From contig CM067348.1 in assembly GCA_034190875.2 (NCBI GenBank), positions 29,415,986-29,479,985 on the forward strand: 64,000 nt of DNA, written 5' to 3'. The position numbers were made by a program, and so were the translations under genes. This stretch comes from Urechis unicinctus. Its lineage: Eukaryota; Annelida; Polychaeta; Xenopneusta; Urechidae. The notes under the pieces were generated by a model that searched no databases, was not told the origin of the DNA, and saw only the letters and a program-made list of their open reading frames with translations. Positions 21,701 through 36,500 of this stretch are shown piece after piece (position 1 is the stretch's first letter; each line of letters begins with the position of its first letter).

Positions 21701-24380
21701 CTGTTGGACCGACAAGGTGATTAATAGAACCTGACGTTGGTCTTTTGGGCTATTGCGAACAGCTGATCCTCAATTTATGCGTTTGCAGTAGCCAAACAGA
21801 CCAACAGTCGATCGTGTACCCCCTTGCTAAGAAGGTTCGGTGATATGTAAATGCAAAGAGAACTTGGCTATGAAACATCAACTTAACAATTTTAACAATT
21901 AATGGACGCCCTTCCCTAGGCTTCTGCCTCAAAGATAGATATGATGTTATATGGACATGATGGATAGACATAACCACAATGTGTATGGTACTGAGCTGTC
22001 TGGCAAGTTGTAATTGAAGAGACTAATGTTGCAGCACCATTGATGGTTTTATAAATTTACCAACACATATCAGTGGCTGCATATCCATCGTCACTTGGTG
22101 TTTCGTAAACTTAACTATTGCCAATTATCTTAATATAATACACCTCAAAGGTCACAGGGTCCTCAGACTGCAATTATAATAAATACTTGGGGGTAGTCAT
22201 AACATCACATGCATAATGGACTGTTGCCTATCCAGGCAATGGCCAATGTATGGACTATCAAAAGAGGGAATAAGTTTATGGTGCAAATATAGACTTGAAA
22301 GTGTCAGATATCACCAGAGGGTCACCTAATACAAATAAGAACAGCCACGAAATAACAGCCTCTGAACTGCATAACTATTTAATTGCATAATAAATGAGCA
22401 TCTGTGCTATGAAAACCATGACTATGATTATTATGTAATTTGACAGATAATATTGAATGTTCTCAGCTAAACAGCTGATGTGGCCTCACATAAGTTTCCT
22501 AACATTAAATTATATAATCTGACCTCTGCAGGTATCCTATAAGTGAGTGTGGAAACATTTTATGAGGTGTTATATTGTGAAAATAAATAACAAGCATCTG
22601 TTTACTGGGTCTCTATCTTCTAACCGCATTGCTCTTCAAGCTTCCATTTCTGAACCAACCTGATATGTATATTTCCACAAATCTACCTATATATGATCAT
22701 TGATATAGGTACCTGTTTCAGATGTTAGCTTGGGAACCTATCAGAGACCACTGCCTGAATTGACCATAACTAAAGTGGTCTTGTACTTAAAACAAATGGA
22801 TAGCCTTGACAGTCCGTTTGTTAGGTTAGGTTGTATCGAGAGACATTATATGATGAAGTATTTTTCATTTTTTACCACAACCATACCGACATTTTGGTCC
22901 GATTGTCATAAAATGATCAATTAAATGGTTCTGAAAACTCACACAATATGCAGATCAAATATGAAGCAATGGCTGAAATATGCAGTGATACAAACATTGT
23001 TCCTCATTGTTTACATCTGAATTAATGCATGGTCTGTAATGTGTCAATTACATTAATTTTGCAATGCATATTGTAAAATGTATGTGCTTTTGTTAATTTG
23101 ATACTGAACCAACAGCCCAAGCAAGTACAAGTTATGCCACACGTCTGACTAGAACAACAAGCCCTGTAGACCCCAGACTTATAGATGCCAACAAAAACAA
23201 CTTGATTTCTAGTGACTTAGAGTCAGATCAGGATGTCTCGAGCAGAACATGCATCAAAGATACAAGTGAGTATTTTTCATTCCTCGGTGACCTGTTTACT
23301 ATTGACAAGGTATATCCAAAGAAGGCTTCTTTGCATTGTAAATTAATTCCAGTTAAGTGACCTTCATATAAAAGTCACTACATAATGCATGGTCTATAAA
23401 GGCTTGTGCTATATTACAAATGTTATTACAAGTCTGCTATAACTAGAAGCTAATAGCGAAATATGAAAACAATATATTAATGCACATGCAGACCACTTTT
23501 AATGGGATACAAGGCAGACCCAAGCTCTACAACTTGCCTTCAGAAGTTACATTCAGATCCCCAGTCTAAGGAAACTACTCCCAGGTATGGTATATACACT
23601 TTACAATATATTGTATTAATCAGGATACATTCGACAGATCATTCCCAGTATCTCTTTTATAGTAGATGTCATGTATGATATATATTGTTGCACAATTGTG
23701 TTGTAGGCTGAATTGTTATTTAAGCTTGTAGATTCGCCATGCACCGCCATGTGATGTTTCATGATTAAGTAACTTTATCAGTAAGTTATATCTTCTATTC
23801 TCCGCATTACACTGCAGACAGATTATTACAAAAGTTGTAGCTACACTGACTAAATGTACAATCTGTGTAGCTCTAAAATCTCTCTTATTGTTCTGTGCAT
23901 CTTTCTGAAGATGTCCTGGTCAATCTAAAACCTGCTGAGGTGCTGCAATCTTGTGTTCAACAGCAATTTATGGTCACCATCTTATACAGAATGCTTGTGA
24001 CACTATTCATTTGACACTACCCTCACACACAAACTCACTTTGACACTTGGAGTCGTTCTACACCATTCAATCAGACAAAAGGTAGGTTATAGCTGTACCT
24101 GCAAGGAACACTACCTAACATTCTGTGGGATGACCCATCAATCTGAACCACACATCTCTTGCCTCCAGTTTTGGTTGAATAATAGAACTGTTATCTCTTG
24201 ATTAGTAGTGCCAAATTATTTGCTTAATATGTGTACATGTTGATTGTTTCAGGGAACAAAGAAGTTCTTAAGTCACAGCTGACAATTCCCTACTTGGAAA
24301 AATATGAATGAGCAGCTCAAGTTCCAATGGGCCTTGTACCACCTCTTAATTATGCTTTAAATGTCATTAACTATGCACAG
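21701..24380. other. CpG-poor region, one candidate exon
   Basis: By-eye count gives fewer than 20 CpG in about 2.4 kb from 22.0 kb, far below expectation. One plausible exon is 23,117-23,271 (plus strand): it follows a ccaacag acceptor, stays open for about 50 codons (TSYATRLTRTTSPVDPRL and onward), and stops at an exact gtgagt donor. The next acceptor-like site (23,487) does not continue the same phase, so the gene model is unproven. No family is recognised. Confidence 0.35.
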
Positions 24381-24449
24381 TTGTCATGAGTAGTGCTGGT
24401 TCCAAATGGATGTGCCACAAACTCTTAAATATGCTTGAAATGGGGGTTG

Positions 24450-25590
24450 GCGTGCCACGCATGACCGTTGTGTTGGATGGTGGTTCAATGGTGGCTTTCT
24501 TCGGATAGCGCGTTTCCATATAGAGAAATCACCCCCCCCCCCCCCCCACCCGCTATGTCGCGAATGATAATGCTCTGGCCAATGATTTTCTCGAGGTTGG
24601 GAATGTCTAGGATTTCGACCCCTTCTTCGCGAATATTGGTTTCCCACGCAACGACCTTCGCTTTTGCGGCGATCTCCTTTGTTGGGTTGTGTTTGCTCAT
24701 CTGGTCGATGCGGTCGAGGACGATCATGGCGACGCAGTTTAACTCTCCGGTCTTCATTGGCTCGAGATCGGCGAGGACCTCTTTTATCAAGCCCAGACGA
24801 TTGCGCGCTCTGGGTAAGCCACGTTGACGACATCTTGTAGAACCCAATGAGGAGGCTAGTTCGGCATCGGTTGTTGAACTGCGCTATTGCCTTTTTTGCG
24901 GCTCACAGCGGGTGTACCACTTATCTCCGTCCTGTTTGATTATCTTCTGCCGGAGAATGAATTGGCCCTTACCTAGTGCACCGAGGATCTCAAAGGCTCG
25001 GCGCTCTGTGAGGCCGACGTCGTCGTCCTTGAGGATCCAGGTGGTATAAATGAGCTTGATGCTGCTCTACTGACGGAAATCCTCTATGGCTGCGTCGTAC
25101 TGCTTCCGGAACGGGACGTCGGCGGGGAGCGGCTCCTCGTTGACGGGAGTGTCGGGCAAGACTGGCTCCTTGGCGCCAAGAAGGTTTTCTTGCTCGGCGA
25201 GGGCTCTCTTGGTTCCCGCCCGGCGGTACTTCTTAACGGTTTTATGTTGCAACTCTTTTTGGACCCGTAGGGCCCTCTCACCGAAGGGTTCTTATTCCTC
25301 TGGTGGCGGGGAGACTAGTAGCGCTTGTAGCTTTTTTATTTGGGTGTCTTAGGCTGCCTTGGTTTTTGCGTAGTCTGCCATTCTATTGGTTAGGTCAAAA
25401 ATATCGTTCCGGAGCCGTTTTGACTTCTCGCTGAAGAGCTCCCGCCTCTCTGCTTCTTTTGGGGGGTCTTGGTTCCAGGGAATAACGGCGTCAGGGCCGA
25501 GAACTACTGGGAGAACTATGAATGTAATACTATATGATGATACAATCAGAAATAATAGTGATAACATAACGGTAGTACGATGTATCATTA
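24450..25590 (-). pseudogene. decayed minus-strand coding block, family unknown
   Basis: A GC-richer block reads on the minus strand as protein-like sequence in several pieces. Going 5' to 3', these are a charged helical start (FSEKSKRLRNDIFDLTNRMA), a basic stretch with KTVKKYRRAGTKRALAEQEN, a segment with GLTERRAFEILGALGKGQF, and a C-terminal part with LIKEVLADLEPMKTGEL and VEILDIPNLEKIIGQSIIIR. It is broken in several places. I do not recognise the family. The coherent composition and helical spacing make chance unlikely. It may be a host gene copy or part of a mobile or virus-like element, and I therefore describe it only as a whole. A poly-G run on the minus strand (24,531-24,547) closes it. 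Confidence 0.5.
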
Positions 25591-26310
25591 AGTTATTAGC
25601 GTATATTTCTATGAACTAGAGCAAAAAAAACATGCCTATCTGTGAGCTACATTGGACGAGAAAAAACTTGAACGATTAAGCGTCATGATGAACCACGGAG
25701 ACGCCTCCACGGACAAACAAACAACCATATCGAGCCACAGGGATTTATATAAATCGTCTATTACTTTAACTACATCGATACAATAAATCCTTATGCGGAG
25801 TGTGAGCAAGATTGGGGCTTAACCTCGCTTGCAACATCGAAGATCACTTAGCGACGGAGCGTAGAGGTCTCGGACATGATGTGGAATGATACTAAACTAT
25901 GTTCGCGTTTTGTCAATGATATGAAAGCCGACCCCTGTCAAGTTCATATTCAGACTCTCGACACATACTGCGCGTTCCATCATACAAGTTCCAGAACAAG
26001 TTCAAGTTTCAAAGTTTGCTTATCTCGGTCTAGATATATATAACCATGCGGCGGGCCCGTACTCGGAAGCTTCAGACAATTAGAACCACTCTTCCTCCAT
26101 GTTTGAATAACTTAAGTTAGTACTTCTCTCGATATGAAATGAATGAATCTTGGTAGTTAAACATGGATCGCCCCTTAACTGCAAGATAAAAGTAGTTGAA
26201 ATTTGATGATACTAACCATTAACTTAAACCGCTATTGCTTATTACCATTTCAAATAAAGATACACCTTTATACAGAGAGTGACGAAATTCCATGGCATAG
26301 ATGAAAACTT
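25591..26310. other. non-coding, no gene seen
   Basis: Ordinary CpG and AT content; no coding signal or recognisable repeat. Confidence 0.5.
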
Positions 26311-26710
26311 TTGATTCCCGTCACAACCAGCCCCCTACACTGCCGTAAAATGGCCGTAACTTTGTGTCATTTCATTTGGTTATTTCCTAAAATGGTCGTT
26401 TTTTTATGTACCAGAATGGTAGGTTTTTTTATGTCTTAAAATAGTCGGTTTGTGTCATGTTCCAAAATAGTTTTTGATTCCCGTCACAACCAGCTCCCCA
26501 CACTGCCGTAAAATGGCTGTAACTTTGTGTCATTTCATTTGGTTATTTCCTAAAATGGTTGTTTTTTTATGTACCAGAATGGTAGGGTTTTTTATGTCTC
26601 AAAATAGTCGGTTTGTGTCATGTTCCAAAATAGTCGGTTTTTGTCATGTTCCAAAATAGTCGGTTTTTGTCAAGTTCCAAAATAGTCGGTTTTTGTCATG
26701 TCCCTCGTAC
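26311..26710. repeat. nested tandem repeats of ccaaaatagtcgg-type units
   Basis: A 163-base block starting ttgattcccgtcacaacc at 26,311 is repeated from 26,474 with few changes. Inside and after it, units of about 26-28 bases carry aaaatggtcg or ccaaaatagtcgg followed by T-rich sequence, the last three or four (26,605-26,700) being nearly identical (tcggtttttgtcatgttcc). The same box forms the arms of the TA-cored foldback family. Confidence 0.88.
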
Positions 26711-26919
26711 CCTAACTATTTTGGAACACCAATTTTGGTACACAAAATATATAAGCTTAATAAAACAATGAAAATGAAAAATAAAGTTAAGAAACCGACA
26801 TATGTTACTCACAGACCACCATAAAACAAGAAATAATCATCTGATTAAGTGTATATTTTGTCGTTTACAATGTCCCAAAATGGTTGGTTTTTTGCTAAAT
26901 GTCCAAAATGGTCGCATTC

Positions 26920-26925
<6 letters not shown>
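26700..26925 (+). mobile_element. arm of TA-cored foldback family (forward copy)
   Basis: From taactattttggaacacc through acacaaaatatataagc to ccaaaatggtcgcattcg this segment matches the reverse complement of 31,080-31,300 along its whole length with modest divergence, and it ends exactly where a (TA)n array begins. It is non-coding. The family arm and its TA junction also appear at 12.4 and 62.8 kb. Confidence 0.75.
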
Positions 26926-26966
<41 letters not shown>

Positions 26967-27279
26967 CATATGTAAATATGTATATGTACAAATATATATA
27001 TATATTTATATTAACATATATATATATATATACACACATATATATATATATATATAAATGAATATAAACTTATATATATACATTAATATGTATATATATT
27101 CTTATGTATAACTATATGTATATATATGAATATATATAGATATACATACATATATATAAATTTATATATATATGTGTATATATATATATATTGAATATAT
27201 ATATATTTATATATATATATCTCTATATATATATATATCTATATATATATATATAAATATATCCTCTATATATATCTCT

Positions 27280-27315
<36 letters not shown>

Positions 27316-27328
27316 ATATATATATCTA

Positions 27329-27362
<34 letters not shown>
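26924..27362. repeat. (TA)n microsatellite array
   Basis: About 440 bases of TA with TATG, TAAA and TCTA interruptions, directly joined on its left to the foldback-family arm. The right flank (actatcgtttgcacg) shows no matching arm. Confidence 0.95.
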
Positions 27363-27363
<1 letters not shown>

Positions 27364-28519
27364 TATCGTTTGCACGAAACGATGCACACACAAATATTGC
27401 GTTTAATAAGTGGCTACAAGTGGTCTTGTTCCCATATTATATTAATACATACGTCAAGGGGATAGCTTGTTTTCGAAACGCAATTGTGTCGTTTGTCAAA
27501 AATATGTAATCAGATATTTATTTTACAGGCCAGGTTGCGAAAGGCAGCCATTGCAATGCTTGTTATGTACCATGTCATCTTTCTGTTTCCATTAGGGGCT
27601 TCATGTGGTATGCTATTTGATTTTCTCATATGTAATTACTCGCGGGCCACTTTCTGGTACTAGGTTTTGTTGCTTCAGCGGCTGGGTGGTCGGCTCCACC
27701 CATCCATCCATCCGTCAATTCACCCATTCATCAAATTGTTGACTGCATTATATCTCACAATAAATGATAAATACCCCAAAGCTTCAAACGTGCAAACTTG
27801 ATGTATTATACTGTAATGCCACTCGACGTGTGGTTGATTGTGTACTGAAAGAAAATGCACGACCGATCCATTGATCTGAGACGCCTTTGTAACATATATA
27901 AGGCATGGTTGCTAACGTACTAATCGTTGATGTATAATGTAGGTGTGCATGAGCGGTCTTATGTTTTACTATGTATTGTATTCCTTCTCAACGCAGCCAC
28001 CTGCCACCTGTCGACAATCTGACAGCGATCGATGCTGAGAAGTGCTAAAGCTTTCTCCTTTTATCGGAATTTTCAGATGAATAGCTCCATCCATTGGAAA
28101 AACTAGCTCATCAAGTATTTCTGTGAACTGTTACAAACGATACCCCTACATTACGATACGATACAATCGCAGTACAACCGCCGCAATTCGGTGCATTTGG
28201 TACGTTACAAAACAATACATAGTTAACTGAATTTCTTTTCGAAATAATGAATTAAGGTTATTTTAGAGAAAAATATTATTGAAAAACATTGATAACAGAA
28301 AGATCAAATAAATTGAAAACAAGAGTATATGTCAATGAAGCTGTAAGTATTATTGTGAAACTAATTAACACTTATGATCACTGTCACCTAGAAAGAACAT
28401 ATGAACAAATTATTTACCGTAGGCTCACAATGAACATACCTTAAACGGAACCGAGGAGCAATACCGCGGCTAACCGTTTCTATGTCGACATCTACATATA
28501 ACGGCAAGTATCGCTCTTT
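27363..28519. other. non-coding, no gene seen
   Basis: No coding signal. Minor simple repeats occur: catc tetranucleotides near 27,697-27,735 and acgatacgatac near 28,155-28,175. CpG is ordinary. Confidence 0.5.
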
Positions 28520-29551
28520 TCGATGCACCATTTATAATGTTTCATGTGTCAACCATCTTCAACTATCTTAATTTTCTGTTATGAATTCAGTGTATCGTAA
28601 TACAAACCAAGTGATAAGCCAGATCTATAATCAGTTAATAACAACATATCATGATCAACTCTGATTTGCATTGACTGGAATTGCATGCAACATGAAGTTG
28701 CTATATTTTCAATTAGGCTGGTGTAAAGCTATCCACTAAATAGACAAGGTGCTTGATGTAGAAGTAGCCATGTTACATCTGATGTCCACAATTATATATT
28801 TAATTAAGCTACAATAGGCTAATCTGTAAAATGCATTGGTGAGCCATCGTAAAATTTATTCCTGTGTTGGTATTTTCTGTGAGACAATGGCACACGCGCC
28901 TAATATGTTGTTCAGAAACAACGTAAATATCCATCGCACTTAAGGGGAATGGAGACTATCTGACGTAGACAACCGCATTATTTTACGTCGCTTTGGCTAC
29001 TCTTTGAGAAGTTGTGAAGAGATTGATATGGTTTGCTATGCTTACACGCTCAACAGCTTCACTAAAACTGTGTCCCGTCCTTAACTCATTGAAAAGACAA
29101 TTATTGATAGTTTTATCCATCCATATGCATATGTTACTAATGATCCGTAAAACGTTGGGCCACAAACCACTGTTACATATAGCATTAAGTAATGCATGTT
29201 GTTGTTCATAATACCTGGTCGTGTCTGTTATCGTCGTTTGCCCAGCATTATTCCTGGTTTTATGCAGAATGACATTTTGAAATGCAAACATGCAAGCATA
29301 AAACTAATTGCAGATAACGCTCATGAGTTCAACAACAATAATCTGTCCTGATAATTTAACATTCACCATCACACATTATTACCGTTGTTTTTGCTGATGC
29401 TGAATGTCGTTCTGTTGCAAAATCAATGTGCGGGATTAATGAAGGCCGTTTCAACACTATTATGGGAGATCGATATAAATCGTGTACAATCAGAAAGATG
29501 CGTTGGTGATTGGGCTACTAAAAGTCACACGATGGTCTATGAAACTTTGGT
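28520..29551. repeat. segmental duplication copy A, block 1
   Basis: Matches 44,434-45,470 in the same orientation, by eye about 80-85% over aligned parts. Shared stretches include cagtgtatcgtaatac, ggctggtgtaaagctatcc and gattgggctact. No intact gene. The last 90 bases keep an open frame in both copies (WEIDINRVQSERCVGDWAT here), which hints at coding ancestry. Confidence 0.8.
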
Positions 29552-31078
<1,527 letters not shown>

Positions 31079-31376
31079 TACGAATGCGAATACTATGGAC
31101 AGAGCAAAAAAATAACCATTTTAGTATATTGGAGGCGACAAAACATATATTCCATTTGATGATCATTTCTTGTTTTCTGTTGGTCTGTCAGTAACATATT
31201 TCGGTTTAGTAAAATTATTTTTGATTTTCATTGTTTTATTAAACTTACATATTTTGTGTACCAAAATGGGTGTTCCAAAATAGTTCAGGTTTAAGGAACA
31301 CGTAAGAAACCAACTATTTTGGAACATAGCACAAACAACCGTTTTTGGACCTAACAATAAAACCAACCATTTTTCT
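31079..31376 (-). mobile_element. arm of TA-cored foldback family (reverse copy)
   Basis: Reverse complement of the 26,700-26,925 arm, beginning at the TA array with acgaatgcgaa and running to boxes such as ccaaaatgggtgttcc and accaactattttggaac. Copy B of the segmental duplication lacks it at the matching place (47,217-47,560), so it was gained in A after the duplication or lost from B. Confidence 0.75.
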
Positions 31377-31677
31377 CATCAAATCAATATATATTCTCGA
31401 CCAGCAACGTAATTTGGTTCGAAAAAACACCAGAAACTTTATGAATTATTCGACCTGGCTAAGAATTTTGGTTTGTCCAGGCGAATATATATCTTTCTCC
31501 AGCTCTTTAGAAAACTTCGTAACCAATGTATTTGTTTTATATTTCCTCTATCGAATGTCACATGGATTGAATATATTCATGAAGGAAGTAATTCTACACA
31601 ATACACCAGTAGTTGGGATAATGTTATATCGGATAATAACGAGAAACAAGCTGTTAAAGGCATATTAAAGGCATATC
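31377..31677. other. non-coding, copy-A-specific
   Basis: Short unmatched stretch between the foldback arm and the next duplicated block; no gene seen. Confidence 0.45.
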
Positions 31678-32245
31678 TTGCCCTCCACTGTGATGTTTTT
31701 GCATCGAAAACCTCTCATTCGTCACCTTCTAATATCTGACAAGAGGCAACCAACGTCGTCTGAAATTATAACCCTCAAAGAATAAATGTATTCAGTAATA
31801 GTTGCGTATCTAACGAAACATCAAACCGCCATTAACTTTACCTTTGGAGATATGAATCGGTCAAAACCATTTGATGGATTACTTAACTAATGCATAGGCG
31901 CGGTCATCAACTAGACGGCTATATGACAGTTCTCTTATCTTTTGATAGTACTGCCCGTGTCGATATATCATTTAACTCGTCAAGGTTTATAAAATATTTT
32001 TGTCGTGTATCATAATGATGCAGTACGTGAGTTCATCTATATTGTAATCCAACACCCTGTAATAGGGATTGCTGGTAATGTTTTCCGCCAACTAAACAAC
32101 TGGTACAATGCTTACAGCACTTCTAATATCACATTACAGCCTTTTTGAACATTGCGCTTGAATAAGGGAGGTGTTTACTGTGCATCATATATGCAATTCA
32201 ACAGTGTGTTATCTTTTACGCTTGGGTGATATCTGCTACGAAAAC
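31678..32245. repeat. segmental duplication copy A, block 2
   Basis: Matches 47,563-48,140 in the same order and orientation, with shared runs such as gcataggcgcggtcatcaac, cggctatatgacagttct and aactcgtcaaggtttata. By eye about 85%. Non-coding. Confidence 0.85.
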
Positions 32246-33229
32246 CTAGATAAGTAGCGCATTCATGCAATGCGCCATCGACAGCCCCATATGCGTCATT
32301 TGATACATGGATCCGTAGATATCCAATAATACCCAAGCTAGGGCCCAGCGCGACTGCGCTAGGTGATATTACAATACATATTCCTGACTAGGCTCTTTGT
32401 TAGATGTAGTCAGTAATATGCGACTGCAGCAGATGAGATGGAAAAGCACGTCGGGAACAGAAAATACTGGACATTGCTTTGTAGGTGATTGCCCATTATT
32501 GCCTTGATGATTTGTTGTCTCAGATGACAACATTCAATGTAAAATTGATGATAAGGCAAGACTCCTTTCAAAGAAAGATCTACCAAATAAAATGCGCTTG
32601 GCTCACAACTTGTCTTCTAAATTTCAACAGCATGCATATTGCCAGGCATGAAGTTACCATTCGAAAGAACCATGTTTCTTGCTGATAGAGATTCATTCAA
32701 TCCTGCGTTTGGCAGCAAACAGTGCCAACTACTACTTTATTTTCAGAATAGAACCTGAATCTCTAATAAATATTACGCAGTGCCGAATCTTATGTCGATG
32801 GGATAGTGATTGAACTTCTTGTGAAAGGGGGAAAACATTAGGCTTATTATATTATTGGTACTATTGGAGGAAGAGAAATTGTTGTATGCTTAATATCAGA
32901 CGTTGCTCTACAAGGAAGGGAAATACATTAAAATCAGCAATTGCTTTGATGTATATATATTTTTCTCCATTGTCTGCTAGTTATAGCATTAGCTGAATGA
33001 GTATCAGAACTTAAGTGATTGCAATCTAACCGCATTGAGCCGTTAGAAATTCATCAGCTAGCGAAGATGAAGTGCTAGCAGTGCTTCAATATGCTGATCA
33101 TTGTTCTAATCCAAGGAAAGCTGAACATCCAAGATGTAACCAACAATTCGGAATAGAAGACAAGAATATACTTATTGGAGTAATCGGTCTGTTCTATCTA
33201 ACTTCGTAACGCCATTGCAATTTAACGCA
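32246..33229. other. about 1 kb present only in copy A
   Basis: Blocks 2 and 3 are almost contiguous in copy B (48,140 to 48,150) but separated by this segment in copy A. No gene, terminal repeats or target duplication recognised, so deletion from B is as likely as insertion in A. Confidence 0.6.
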
Positions 33230-33575
33230 CCATGGCATGGAATTATAATGCCGACAAAATACAGAATTTGGTTTGCTGCGGCTGTTTAAACCTAGTTTCT
33301 AGACTTGTTCTGGTACGAATGGTTGTCTAGTTCTAAACCAAAGGCCATATCATTGACCTACACAGTAATATTGTGACAAAAATTATGGCAGTGGTAGTTA
33401 ATTTACAGACCGAAAGCTGTTTCATGTAGCTGTTAAGAGCCAATAAGTAAACGGCAGAAGTGTACCGTAATAGATTCAACATCCAAATTTAATCGTGCCA
33501 CAACTGTCCCACATTTGGCTAGTCTTAGATAGGGGGAAAGGAAGACTGGTATAGGGCTGGATGGGGTTACACACC
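33230..33575. repeat. segmental duplication copy A, block 3
   Basis: Matches about 48,150-48,490: shared runs include tgctgcggctgtttaaac, gaaagctgtttcatgtagct and ggatggggttac. Non-coding. Confidence 0.85.
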
Positions 33576-36500
33576 TTGATACAAACATCGTCCCACCATC
33601 ACATACACTGTTATTTGTCAGCACTTATATCGTGTTTTATCAGGAATGGTATGAGTGGTTATATAAATAATATGCGACACAGAATATGAAGACCTGCTGT
33701 GTGGATCGAGTTAAAATATCATTTCAGTAGGTAGCATTTCGTTCCGTGTTTGATTACAAAACTGTATGCTGGGTTGAGAGTTGTCGTTTATTCAAAGCAA
33801 CTGTTTAAAGAACTCATTATTACCCGGGACATTGTTTTGTAAGCTTTCCTGTACTTGATCCGTGGCACTTGTGTCGTCCCTCAGACGTTACGATTACGGC
33901 GATATATCGTCGGTTTGAGTAATACGATGGCTTTCCGAAGGTTAACATGCATCCAGATTAACACGTTGCAAGCAAGGATATTCTGGGAACATCCCCTGTT
34001 ATAACCCTTTCAATGTTTGCTTGATTTCAGGAGCCTCTATAGTCAACCCATGTTATAGCTGAGCTGCTCGGTGAGGGACTCAAATCGACATGAAACTGGG
34101 ACAAATTAAGACACAGTCAGAGTTTTCACACGGCTAGCCGGCGAAATGAGAAAAGACAGCACTAGGATTAGATGTCGCAGTAGCATTACGACTTAGATGC
34201 TGATCAAATTTGAGTATAGAAAATAACTTTATAGGATCTTGTTGGTGCTTATGAAATCATCAAGCTCGTAAACACAAAAGGCCGCATCATTTTCAATCAG
34301 TATTAATAGAGCTGATAAGAAGCCTATCACACTACATCGTAAATTATACATTGTGCTCACGGTCACGTAAATTGTTAATCAATGCTACGACCATGAATGG
34401 AATACCTTTTCTATACTCATAATTTCATGAATATCTTGTATTTTGCGAACAAGTTAGCGAATTGTTCGTGTAGAATACTATCCTTGGTGATGGGGCTTGC
34501 CGTTATTGATAGAATCAGGGTCTCGACTAGAGGGATAAATTGAAATTCTCCTATTCATAATTTGATGCAAGATGCGAACAATGTCCGAAATTTCTCAAAC
34601 GCAACTACATTCAATAGGGCTACACATATAGCAAACTAGCGTGCTGCCTTTTATATTCAGAATGTTTTGCATTTCTGAGGAGGCAGAATGAATTGTCTAC
34701 ATACTGGTGGCTGGGGAAAACGCCATTTTGTTGAGCCAATATTAGATTTAGCTTTTCTATTGATATATAAATTGGTTTGTGTGGGCACAATTGCACACGT
34801 ATTATGGTTGCCTGATAGTGTAAGTTGAAGACAGATAACTAGGTTGAAGCCTAGCATACTCTATTACATTCCCCTTTGCCTGCTGTCTGTGTAAGTTGAA
34901 GTACCAGAACGTCCTTGATTACGTCTCGTACACAAATTCACCCAAGCCTGCAAAGCGCTTTTCTTGAAATAGACATATAATTTTTGTTGATTTCTTTCTG
35001 CGTGAAGGGGCAGTACAAGCCTAAAATGTTCGTCTTTCACTCGCGTGGTTTCCAGTTGCCGCATCACGGTGGTTGTTAGAGGCCACCATGACAAGCTAAA
35101 TCATGTCAGCAGCAGACGTTTTCGTTTCGTAATTGTCCAAATTGCGAACCTTTATTGTTGGATTGGAGATATAGAATCCTCCATAATTAACCCATTGTGA
35201 CTAATAGTTTTTTGTTAACTCGACCCAAATCAGCCCATCATCACTCGTAGCCCACGAAATTAAAGACGTCCCCTAGCGCTACATCAATTGGGACTATGTT
35301 ATTGGTTTATCATCTGATCGTAGCTTTATATCATTATCAAGGCGGGAACCACTGTCGGCACTCCCAACAACAAAAGTATTATTAAATGATATACCAACGA
35401 GCAAACTACGGTGCTTATTTTGATAATTTCAGACATTCTTTCGCCTTCGGGGATTGATTAAAGAAAGCATCATCTCAATTTGGTTTATTTACAGAGATAC
35501 TGAGGACAACGTATATCTTTCTACCTTTCATTTGGCTTTATTTCTTTATTATTAGTTTTGTCGTAATTGACAAACCTACCTAGCATCCTTGCATATTACA
35601 GTGAGTATTTCAAGAGAGCTTCTAGACCAAGATCATTTATAAACATCGTTGGTATGATATATGCCTCATGCTTTTTTCTGATAACCTTGTCCATACAGTT
35701 TTTGTATACAATGCGCAACAACTTAGCGGTGGTTAGTTATCTAGTCTGACGTATTTTGACATGATGATTGAAATATCCTCGTCATATATGTACTGCTACA
35801 TACAAACATAATATTAAGTTTTACTTTTCCGAAATAGATGCCATTGTATAAGTAAAACCAGCCCGCTTATCAGTAAACATATGTATAGCACCAATGCTCC
35901 CTGTTTTCGGGTTTTGAAACACGTATGACGCTACAGAACGGTAACCGATGGTGATTCAGTGATATTCCCCCGAGTCAAGTAACTGCTACTCCAATGAATA
36001 TGTCCGCCATTACAGGATACTATCGATTTATGCATTTAATTGTCTGAACATTATGTCATAGCTGTATTGGTTTATATAATCTGCAGCAGGTTTCACAATC
36101 AGAGGATACTACGTCTTTATGCATCTCGTTTGCATTACCGTAGCATAGTTCTGGTTGGGGAGGGATTGTACCTCCGTAATATATAGATCTTAAGCTAACT
36201 GTTGTGTTCCTTTGCCGCAAAACTCTACTGCATCCATTCACATTGCACAGTAGAACATCTTTGAGACTCTAATCGCCTACCTCGTGCCATCGTTGAATTT
36301 AGCCGAATGACGAATTAGAAACAGCATCTGCTTACAAACACAACTGACTCAATAGACACATGGCAAGTGTGAACCTTACACTATGAAATAAGAGCAATTG
36401 ACATTGATTTAATGATTGCGCTCTCGGAATCCGGGGAATAATCTCTTTCCTGCCCCCATAAAAACCAACCCAGGATACACCTAATATGACACAACACACG

